From Pseudobacteriovorax antillogorgiicola (lineage in GTDB: Bacteria; Bdellovibrionota_B; Oligoflexia; Oligoflexales; Oligoflexaceae), in NCBI RefSeq assembly GCF_900177345.1, contig NZ_FWZT01000009.1, forward strand, positions 174,855 through 238,854: DNA of 64,000 nucleotides, in the 5' to 3' direction. The translations under genes were made by a program, and so were the position numbers. How positions within the stretch are numbered: the first letter of the stretch is position 1; each line of letters begins with the position of its first letter. Under the pieces are notes generated by a model. The model had not been told where the DNA came from and did not search any database. It was given only the letters and a program-made list of their open reading frames with translations. This document shows positions 34,201 through 41,561 of the stretch, piece after piece.

Positions 34201-37200
34201 TTCTTCACGATCTCGTACTCATGCAACGGGGTCATGAACCTACTCCAGGAGCATCGGCAGGCTCTCGGGAGAGGAGTGATCAGCAAACCTCCGAGTCCCG
34301 TGGCATGTATAGCTCAGTATACACGGCGAGTGATGTGATTGTGCCCGAAGCTCCCGAAGAGAAACCAAGGCTCCAAGCAGCCCATGAGACTTCGGTAGAG
34401 AACCAAGAATCTGAAATCCAGCGTAAGGGAGCAACGAAATCAGAGGCGATGCCTGAAGGCGGTGCCCAAGACAATGTTATGACGGCGGTTCAAGGTCTGA
34501 TAGCCGAAAAAACCGGCTATCCACAGGATATGCTCAGCCAAGAGATGAGTCTCGAAGAGGATCTAGGAATTGATTCCATTAAACGGGTTGAGATTTTTTC
34601 AGCTTTACAGGACCAGTTCTCAAGCCTAAGCGATGCGGACCCGGAAGATTTGAACAACTTGCGAACGATAGCTGATATTGCTAGCTACCTCGGAGCGGAA
34701 GAAGTAACGGTGGCTCACGTGGATGCTGTGAACCCCCTTCCGATTGCAAATGGAAACGATACCCAATCGCCCGTAGGAAGCACTGAGGATAAGGTTTTAG
34801 AAATTATCGGTGAGAAAACGGGTTATCCAAGAGATATGCTTCATATGGAAATGGCTCTTGAAGAGGACTTAGGGATCGACTCGATCAAGCGTGTTGAGAT
34901 CATCTCAGCGCTCCAAAGCTATTTCCCTAGCATCGAGCAGATGGCCGCTGAAGATCTTGGGGATCTACGGACCGTTGAGCAGCTGGTTTTTGCTCTCAAT
35001 GAAGACCAAGCTGTTGGTCATGCAAGTGGAGAAGGTGCAAATCTACCCAAAGCAGATCACGAAGCTGAGCCAGTTGCCATTGAAGACGCTGCCCAGGGCT
35101 TAGAAGAAGCTATTTTCACTGTGATCGCTGAGAAGACTGGTTATCCCACCGACATGCTCAGAGCAGAGATGGAGTTAGAGTCTGATCTGGGAATCGATTC
35201 TATCAAACGGGTGGAAATTTTCTCTACCTTAGGAGAAAGCTACCCTGAACTAGCTTCTGCGGATCAGGAAGAGCTTGCGGATTTGCAAACCCTAGGTGAT
35301 GTGATCGCCTATCTCGATAGGGATGCTAGTGACGAGGGCGGTAGTACGTCCGTCGAAGATCGGTTTGATCTTGGCGATGTCCTAGCTGAAATCCCTGCCG
35401 AGGAGGAGGATTCGCCAGGGGCCGATCCCGATGAGTTAGGAGACGACCCGTTCGTGGCAACGACTGAGTTACCACGCCAGATCCTTGAGCTGGAGACCGT
35501 TGATAACTTGGGAAACGACATTCCCAATCTGGAGCCAGGTGCTAAGGTTTGGGTGTGCGATGATGGCAGTAATTTAGCCCGCAATATAGTTTTGAAGTTG
35601 CGAGAGAAGGGCTTTAAGCCAAAGTTGGTTTCCACGTCCTTCGTGGATCGCCTTAAGGCTCCCGATGATTTGGATGGCTTGATTATCCTAGGGCCTGTAA
35701 AACTGGAGGGAAGCCCGAGTCGCTTCTTGAGCAATTGCTTTAAGATGCTAAAACTTTGCGCTCCAGCCTTAAAATCAGGAGAGAATAAGCTCTTCAGTGT
35801 GGTGACTCGCAATGGAGGCAAATTCGGGTTAGATGGCCTTGATAGCCTATCCCAAGTTTATGCTGGTGCGCTGTCCGGCCTTGCTAAAACTGTGGCTCGG
35901 GAGTGGCCTGAAATTCGAGCTTCACATATCGATTTGGCACGGGATTTCAGCGATGGTTTTGAAGCGGCCTTCCGCCTCATTCATGGGTTTATCTTCGGTA
36001 CAGACTTAGAGCTTGGGGTTGCAAGCCAGAGCTACTTCAGGCCTCGTCTGGTGTCTGCAGATTTAGATGGACAAATGGATATAGATCTAGGGCCCGAAGA
36101 TACAGTGATTATAACTGGAGGCGCTCGGGGGGTTACTGCATGTATCGCTAAGCAACTTGCAGAGAGAACGCAGGCGCGCTTGGTTCTATGGGGCCGCACG
36201 GAAAGGGCCAAAGATCTCCCTGATTGGGCCTTATCTGGCTTGAGTGAGGCTGATCTTAAGCAAAAGATTATGTCTGAGTCGAAGCTTTCCAGTCCCAAGG
36301 CTTTAGAGAGTGCCTACCAGCAGCTGATACGTAAAGTAGAACTTCATCAAAATATCGAGGCGATCAAGTCTAAAGGCTCGGAAGTCTACTATCAAACAGT
36401 CGATGTCAGCCAAGAGTCGCAGATGCGCGAAGCTCTTGATAAGATCGAGGAGAAATTCGGCAAGGTTTCTGGGTTGATCCATGGCGCCGGAGTTTTGGCA
36501 GATCACTTCATCGAAGAGTTAGACGATCAAGATTTTCAGCAGGTTCTCGATACCAAGATCAAGCTGATTGGTTTGGTGGAGCAAAGGCTGCTTGACCTTA
36601 AATATCTAGCACTATTTTCTTCCTCTACGGGGCGGTTTGGCCGTAAGGGCCAACTCGCTTACGCGGTGGCTAATGAAGCCCTCAATAAGTTTTCCCAATT
36701 CTATAAGAAGTCGGTTCCTAATTGCCACACCGTGGCTATCAACTGGGGGCCTTGGGATGGGGGCATGGTGAACGATGGTTTGAAAAAACTATTCACAGCT
36801 GAAGGTATCGATGTGATTCCCTTGGAGATGGGGGCGGAGTTCCTTCTGCGGGAGCTAGCACTCGGTGATCAAGGGGAAGTTGTGGCGATTGCTACTACAG
36901 GCTTGCGTCACGCAGTTGATGAAAGTGAGCTATTTAGCTTCGAGAGCTGGCCCATTCTAAAGTCTCATGTCATGAAACATCGAGGGGTTGTGCCTTCTGT
37001 CGTTTTGATGGAACTGATGATTGCAGCTGCTAAAAAGCGAAATGCTGATTGGTACTTTAAGGGTGTCTCGGAGTTCAAGGTCTTGAAAGGCATTACCTTA
37101 GCACAGGGCGATCAGGTTCGCTATGAGCTTGAATCGGAAGAAGGAGCAGATATTCCAGGCGGACGCTCTATTCCTGTGCGCTTATGGTCAGTGCAAGGGG

Positions 37201-37769
37201 GGCAGCGTTTTCTCACAGCATCTGCCGAAGTGCAGCTCTACAAAGAGTGGCATGACGACCAGCGGTCCGCACAGATCGAGATAGCTGGAGTGTTAGAGAA
37301 GCCCAGTCTTGATGATGTCTACGGTGATTGCCTGTTCCATGGAGACGATTTGCAAGGTCTAACGTCCATAAGGGATTTGGCTGACGAAGGAGTCGTAGGG
37401 ACCAGCCTTACCCAAGCTGCACCAGAGCAATGGGCTCGCTCGTGTCCACTAAATCAATGGCATGCTGACCCCTTAGCCCTTGATGTAAGCTTCCAGTTAG
37501 CTGTCGTTTGGAGTCAAAAGGTGTGCGGTGCCCGCTGCCTACCTACAGGTTTTCGTTCATACATCCAATATAGAGCCTTTCCAAAAGAAGGTTGTGAGAT
37601 TAGGCTAAAGGTAGACCATCGCAGCGCAAAGCAGTTTGAAGCCACCATCGAGTATGTGGCGGACGGGCAACTCATTGCCCTGATGACTGGTTATGCTGCT
37701 GTTATGGATGAAAGCTTAGGCCAGTCTTTTAGAGAAAACTCTCTAGAGGAGGCTACAGCAGAGATCTAG
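31212..37769 (+). CDS. pfaA: PfaA-like polyunsaturated fatty acid/secondary lipid synthase, KS-AT-ACP3-KR-DH
   Basis: The 2185-residue megasynthase has an N-terminal ketosynthase (about 5-455) with catalytic C207 (VDAACASSL), ECHGTGT and IGHTKAAAG intact. An acyltransferase follows (about 565-880) with S664 in GGHSFGE. A hydrophilic coiled linker comes next, then three tandem acyl carrier domains with the phosphopantetheine motif GIDSIKRVE at S1122, S1224 and S1330. A ketoreductase (about 1620-1890) has ITGGARGVT and catalytic Tyr1817. A C-terminal dehydratase-like hot-dog domain (about 1920-2185, LKSHVMKHRGVVPSVVLMELM) closes it. This order equals PfaA of marine PUFA producers. Three carriers is at the low end for PfaA (commonly 4-9). 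There is no separate PfaB or phosphopantetheinyl transferase in the window. Confidence 0.9.
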   Translation: MSELHEPLAVVGIGCLFPESDSLEEYWSLIKNGRDAIREIPYTHWNPDDYYNQDPKAPDQTYGRTGGFLRPHKFDPLRYGISPQAIEATDTTQLLGMVVAEKALESAGYGPDQDFDRERTSCILGVTGTLELVVPLGARLGHPIWKKALLGAGLSEDQAQSIVDEVSDSYVPWQEASFPGLLGNVVAGRIANRFDLGGTNSVVDAACASSLSAIRTAAMELQSRRADMVITGGMDTFNDIFMYMCFSKTPALSKGGHAKPFDANGDGTVLGEGLGAVVLKRLSDAERDGDRIFAKIIGIGSSSDGKGKAIYAPSTKGQTKALRNAYREAGISPATVDLVECHGTGTKVGDGIELKALKEVYRDLGGQGQWCTIGSVKSQIGHTKAAAGAAGLIKAIMALHHKTLPPTIKVDEPHPEFEGSPFILRQAPCPWPKPSNHPRRAAISAFGFGGSNFHCILEEHGSDKVASDFDTDQDILVYSAPHREAMLAILEQELESLAKFGGAELSRKSRERLDLSHGLRVGILVANGAYESQLEAALKLIKHDANSDHGAPKGIFFNDGSGVNGKLAVLFSGQGSQYPGMLSQFMSESQLAQQSYSQALSLNGSTLSQAMYPGKAFTSGEASHHKKQLARTDLAQPAIGAVSAGLWKTLQEFGVKADLLGGHSFGELTALYAAGVYDEETFHQLAMIRGTLMASAASDLGGMMAIMAPVAQVQEFLDAHSWDLVIANHNAPEQAVIAGPKDQIDEASKALKKSGLRGKVLTVGAAFHSPIMANTVRPFYDRIAEFDFQLAQTPVYSNTLGKAYEADGEGIRKILSEQLAKSVRFVDELESMYQDGARRFLEVGPGKVLSGLVNKTLGHNSDIAIMHCDDGQGGVSGVLAVLLELFVSGETIDFSRWHKDWRIPHQQAPSFAIEITGANYKSDRPIRKAKSIKDANSNSNKQSETNNHTEHGPMDDSQNQSRDHRMDKHLEALQDMQKQTAELHRQFLENQAQSQRILHDLVLMQRGHEPTPGASAGSRERSDQQTSESRGMYSSVYTASDVIVPEAPEEKPRLQAAHETSVENQESEIQRKGATKSEAMPEGGAQDNVMTAVQGLIAEKTGYPQDMLSQEMSLEEDLGIDSIKRVEIFSALQDQFSSLSDADPEDLNNLRTIADIASYLGAEEVTVAHVDAVNPLPIANGNDTQSPVGSTEDKVLEIIGEKTGYPRDMLHMEMALEEDLGIDSIKRVEIISALQSYFPSIEQMAAEDLGDLRTVEQLVFALNEDQAVGHASGEGANLPKADHEAEPVAIEDAAQGLEEAIFTVIAEKTGYPTDMLRAEMELESDLGIDSIKRVEIFSTLGESYPELASADQEELADLQTLGDVIAYLDRDASDEGGSTSVEDRFDLGDVLAEIPAEEEDSPGADPDELGDDPFVATTELPRQILELETVDNLGNDIPNLEPGAKVWVCDDGSNLARNIVLKLREKGFKPKLVSTSFVDRLKAPDDLDGLIILGPVKLEGSPSRFLSNCFKMLKLCAPALKSGENKLFSVVTRNGGKFGLDGLDSLSQVYAGALSGLAKTVAREWPEIRASHIDLARDFSDGFEAAFRLIHGFIFGTDLELGVASQSYFRPRLVSADLDGQMDIDLGPEDTVIITGGARGVTACIAKQLAERTQARLVLWGRTERAKDLPDWALSGLSEADLKQKIMSESKLSSPKALESAYQQLIRKVELHQNIEAIKSKGSEVYYQTVDVSQESQMREALDKIEEKFGKVSGLIHGAGVLADHFIEELDDQDFQQVLDTKIKLIGLVEQRLLDLKYLALFSSSTGRFGRKGQLAYAVANEALNKFSQFYKKSVPNCHTVAINWGPWDGGMVNDGLKKLFTAEGIDVIPLEMGAEFLLRELALGDQGEVVAIATTGLRHAVDESELFSFESWPILKSHVMKHRGVVPSVVLMELMIAAAKKRNADWYFKGVSEFKVLKGITLAQGDQVRYELESEEGADIPGGRSIPVRLWSVQGGQRFLTASAEVQLYKEWHDDQRSAQIEIAGVLEKPSLDDVYGDCLFHGDDLQGLTSIRDLADEGVVGTSLTQAAPEQWARSCPLNQWHADPLALDVSFQLAVVWSQKVCGARCLPTGFRSYIQYRAFPKEGCEIRLKVDHRSAKQFEATIEYVADGQLIALMTGYAAVMDESLGQSFRENSLEEATAEI

Positions 37770-37787
37770 GATAAAAAGGGGGGATTG

Positions 37788-40700
37788 GTGGACATCGCAA
37801 TCGTTGGTTTGGGGGCTAGGCTCCCTGGTTGTGACAACTTAATGGATGTCTGGCACAAGCTAGCCTACGAAGATCAAGACTTCGAGACTCAAAACGATCC
37901 TCCCTGGTGTCGCCCATCTCAAATCTCAGGTCTCGATTTTCGAGACCACATTCCTCACGATAAGGCATGTTTTGGCCATAAAGACTTTAAAAAGCCATGG
38001 AACCTTGATCTTAGCTCTGATCGGTACGAGACTTTAGATCCTCTGGTGAAAATCAGTTTAGATTGTGGTCGCAATGCGTTCTTCGATTGCCAGTGGCAGC
38101 CAGTGGATGGATGTCGGGCGAGGGTGATTTTAGGGCACATGGCAATGCCTACCATTGGCTCAACCCAACTGGCCCGGGATGTTTTTCTTACGACATATTT
38201 GCAGAGTATTACGGCAATGGAGTCTCAAGTTTTTGGGGCTGACCCAAGCCAGTACCTTGTGGCAAGCCTTCCAGCGACGGTCCTGGGTCAGGCCCTTGGC
38301 TTTCAAAGGGCCGGCTTTTCTGTAGATACTGGTAGCTTGTCCGCCTTGTCGGCTTTGGAGATAGCCTGCCGATCACTAGAAACACACGATCTTGATTTTG
38401 CGATTTCAGGTGGAGTTGCGGGACCAGAGCCTCTTTATGCCCAGATGAGCTTTACTCAGTTGGGCCTGCTTTCCAATACTGGTCATGGAAAACCATTCTC
38501 TAGGTCGAGCGACGGACTAGTGCTCGGTAGTGGAGGGGTGCTCTTTGCACTAAAACGCTTGGCGGACGCAAAATCTCACGGAGATCATGTTTACGGAGTG
38601 ATTCGCAGCTGTAAAACTTGTCCTCAGGTGACCCCAGGAACCAAGGCTTTAGAGCATGCTCATCAGATAGCTGCTTGGGATCACGAAGCAATTGATTATC
38701 TGGAAGGCTTCGGTACTGGAGTTGCCGAATGGGATCGTACAGTTTTGCGTGGATATGAAGAGTTTTGGCAGCAGCGCTCTCGCAGACTGAACTTGGCAAG
38801 TTCTCACGGTGCCTTTGGCTTCCTTCAAGGAGCCTCTGGAGGGTTGGCACTGTTACGTTGTCTTCTCAGTTTTGAGAAAAAGGCAATGGTGCCAACCCCA
38901 GGGTCTGATCAGGACTGGAACGAGCATCACCCCAATTCAATTCTATGTATGACTTCGAAAGTATCTCCATGGGCTGGGGCTGGCTCCCGCAAAGCAGGAG
39001 TTCATGTTGCTGGCCTGAGTGCTGGTGAAGGTGCAATGCTTGTCGAAGATGTTGAGGCGCCGATAAGAAGTCAGGAAATAATTGCTCCTAGGCTAAAGCC
39101 AGCAATCCCAATAGCGATTGTTGGTGTTGGTGTGAGGCGGGCTTCCTCTGATCGTGAAATCTTTCATGATCATGACGAGGTTGAAGCAACGGACGCCTAT
39201 GACGAGGCTCTACAAAGATTTCTGAATCAGAAGAAACTCAGCTTAGGAACAAGACATCGTTTTACCCAAATCCGATGCGATCCGGAACTCCATGACTGCT
39301 CAGGGGCAGCCACTGTCATACTCTCGCAGCAGTGTATTGCAACAGCCTTAAGTGGTGTGAATGGCGGAATGAATGAAACGGGACTGTTCTGGTCTGGTGA
39401 ACTTTGTCAGGACGTGCATCGTCAAGGGCTGCGGTGGCTAATAGAGGAGCTTTGTCAGCATTGGAATCTAAGGAACGCTGGTGGTCTTGATAGTGATCAA
39501 CTGGAGCAGTGGATCGAGCAGGTAAAAGATACTTTTGCACCCGCTCTGCATAGGGATGTAGTGATGGAGTGGCTGTCATCTTATCAGACTCAGCAACTCT
39601 TTAGTGGGCCTTTGACTCAAGCAGAATCTTTTGCTTGTGGGCTCAGTTCTGGTCTGGTTGCCTTGGAGCAGGCCGTTCAGCAACTTAGCTCGGGTCTTAT
39701 TCAGCAAGCTATTGTGGGAGCCAGTGATTTGGCAACAGCATCCTTATCAGCTGTTTCCTTAATCCATGAAATGGACTCTGCTGGCAGCTTGGACCAGCTC
39801 ATTTTAGAAGACGCCAGTATATGTTTGGTGCTTAAAAGCCTCGATCAAGCTCAGCAAGACGGTGACACCATTTGGGCGACAATAGATGGGTTCCAAAACC
39901 CGATAGGAGCGGCGGGACTAGCTGAATCATCGAATTCTTATCAGGGAGCTGCTACTGGTCTGCTATCATTTTGGGAGGCTTGGGAGCAAGCGAGGACGAA
40001 TCAGCAACTGAAGTTTGACTACCCCACATTTGGCCAAGGGATTCTTTTTTCAAAAACAAGAGAAGGCTCCAAAGAATTTGCTTGGCAGTGCCCAAATTAT
40101 TTTACTATGAAGAAGCTCTGTCATGAAATGCCTCGATGTCCGCCTCCACCCCAGTTTATTCGGCCGGTTCAAGGTGGATCTCACAAGCTAGAGCAAGGTT
40201 CCCAGGAGCTTTTAGGCGAGTGGCCTAGTAATCGCGATTTTATTAGTCAGACAATCGAGCTTCTATCTGCCACGCCTGACTCGAGCCCGATGATGGGGCA
40301 GCCATTGACCCCCCGAACCGAGCTGTCTATCGTCGAAGATCGGGACGGAGCCATGAGCTATGGCTTGTTCTCTCCGCGATGGCACCATGGTGAAGATAGA
40401 GAAAATCGATTCGAAGGTGCCATGCGTGCTCGGGGAGAGGAGGCCTACGAGCCCTTAGTACCTCCAGATCTCCAGAATGCTAGTTCTAAGTCTGAAAACA
40501 ACCTAGACTCGACTCTATCATTAAGCCAAGAACATCTCTTGGAGTTGTCGAGTGGTCACGTGGAAGTTGCACTAGGAGAAGCGTTTCGAGCCTTTGATGA
40601 CGGTCGTCAATTGACTAGGATTCCCCAAACACCTTACAGCTTCTTATCAAGTGTTAGCTTCGATAGAGCATCGCTGATGCAGGCTGATGAAGCTCGATGC

Positions 40701-41561
40701 CAGGGAACATACATTTTGAATTCGGATCTTTGGTTTCTAGGACAGGGTGAGGCTGAGCCGCCGTTCTTCGTGATCCTTGAATGTGGTTTGCAAACAAGTC
40801 ATGTCCTCTCTCTTATTGCCGGATCTCCTTTTCAGTCTGGTGAGGATCTCTACTTTCGGCATCTACAAGGGCAAGTGACTTATGTCGCTTCAAAAATTTC
40901 TGGCTGTTCAGAGCTAACTATTGCCTGTCGATGCCGGGGAATTCAAAAGTATCCTGAATTGATCTTACAAGACTTTGAATTTGATATTAGAGCAAACGAT
41001 CACACCTTACTAAGCGGCCTGTGTAAGGTCTCGCTTTCGACAGCGTCACAATTGAATTCTCTCGGTGACTTCCAGAATTTTCAAGTCCCAGCCTTGTCTC
41101 GACGGGCTCCAGCAGAAGAGTTTTTCTATTCGGGTGATGAGACTGTGTGTTTGATTGATCACGTAGAGCCACTAATACCACGCGGGGGGGCATACGAAAA
41201 TGGGCGTGTTAAGGGGTATAGACGTCTTTCACCAGATGATTGGTACTTCCATGCTCACTATAAAGATGACCCAGTGTTTCCTACCGGCTTAGCCTTGCAG
41301 ATGGCTATTCATCTGGCTCAGCATAGTGCAAAAAAGCTTTGGCCAACGGGATGCTTTGCTTTTTCAGACGGGTGTAATCTGGAGTGGTTAAGTCGTGGCC
41401 AGGTTCGACCCTATCATGACGAGTTATGCCTGGATCTTCATATACATCGTACCGACGATGATAAGAGGTCTATGACCTGTGACGTCTATTTTCATGCTGA
41501 TGGCCAAGCTATAGGGTTGGTCTCAGGCTTGGGTGTGGAGCAAAAGCAGGTCCATCTATGA
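37788..41561 (+). CDS. PfaC-like subunit: catalytically dead KS, chain-length-factor-like domain, FabA-type dehydratase
   Basis: I start at GTG 37788, just behind AAGGGGGG; a TTG one codon earlier also exists. The product (about 1258 residues) has an N-terminal ketosynthase fold in which the nucleophile motif reads VDTGSLSAL (Ser183 where Cys is expected), the first His motif is EGFGTGV (HGTGT in active enzymes), and the second His (GHxxAAAG) is replaced by GAFGFLQGASG. A second KS-like/CLF domain follows (about 440-800). The C-terminal third holds FabA-like double hot-dog sequence (about 890-1250), with H1157 in HAHYKDDPVFPTG as probable catalytic His. Known PfaC has active KS, CLF and two DH units. 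This one is shorter and may lack one unit. It ends overlapping the convergent kinase gene by 6 bp. Confidence 0.82.
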   Translation: MDIAIVGLGARLPGCDNLMDVWHKLAYEDQDFETQNDPPWCRPSQISGLDFRDHIPHDKACFGHKDFKKPWNLDLSSDRYETLDPLVKISLDCGRNAFFDCQWQPVDGCRARVILGHMAMPTIGSTQLARDVFLTTYLQSITAMESQVFGADPSQYLVASLPATVLGQALGFQRAGFSVDTGSLSALSALEIACRSLETHDLDFAISGGVAGPEPLYAQMSFTQLGLLSNTGHGKPFSRSSDGLVLGSGGVLFALKRLADAKSHGDHVYGVIRSCKTCPQVTPGTKALEHAHQIAAWDHEAIDYLEGFGTGVAEWDRTVLRGYEEFWQQRSRRLNLASSHGAFGFLQGASGGLALLRCLLSFEKKAMVPTPGSDQDWNEHHPNSILCMTSKVSPWAGAGSRKAGVHVAGLSAGEGAMLVEDVEAPIRSQEIIAPRLKPAIPIAIVGVGVRRASSDREIFHDHDEVEATDAYDEALQRFLNQKKLSLGTRHRFTQIRCDPELHDCSGAATVILSQQCIATALSGVNGGMNETGLFWSGELCQDVHRQGLRWLIEELCQHWNLRNAGGLDSDQLEQWIEQVKDTFAPALHRDVVMEWLSSYQTQQLFSGPLTQAESFACGLSSGLVALEQAVQQLSSGLIQQAIVGASDLATASLSAVSLIHEMDSAGSLDQLILEDASICLVLKSLDQAQQDGDTIWATIDGFQNPIGAAGLAESSNSYQGAATGLLSFWEAWEQARTNQQLKFDYPTFGQGILFSKTREGSKEFAWQCPNYFTMKKLCHEMPRCPPPPQFIRPVQGGSHKLEQGSQELLGEWPSNRDFISQTIELLSATPDSSPMMGQPLTPRTELSIVEDRDGAMSYGLFSPRWHHGEDRENRFEGAMRARGEEAYEPLVPPDLQNASSKSENNLDSTLSLSQEHLLELSSGHVEVALGEAFRAFDDGRQLTRIPQTPYSFLSSVSFDRASLMQADEARCQGTYILNSDLWFLGQGEAEPPFFVILECGLQTSHVLSLIAGSPFQSGEDLYFRHLQGQVTYVASKISGCSELTIACRCRGIQKYPELILQDFEFDIRANDHTLLSGLCKVSLSTASQLNSLGDFQNFQVPALSRRAPAEEFFYSGDETVCLIDHVEPLIPRGGAYENGRVKGYRRLSPDDWYFHAHYKDDPVFPTGLALQMAIHLAQHSAKKLWPTGCFAFSDGCNLEWLSRGQVRPYHDELCLDLHIHRTDDDKRSMTCDVYFHADGQAIGLVSGLGVEQKQVHL

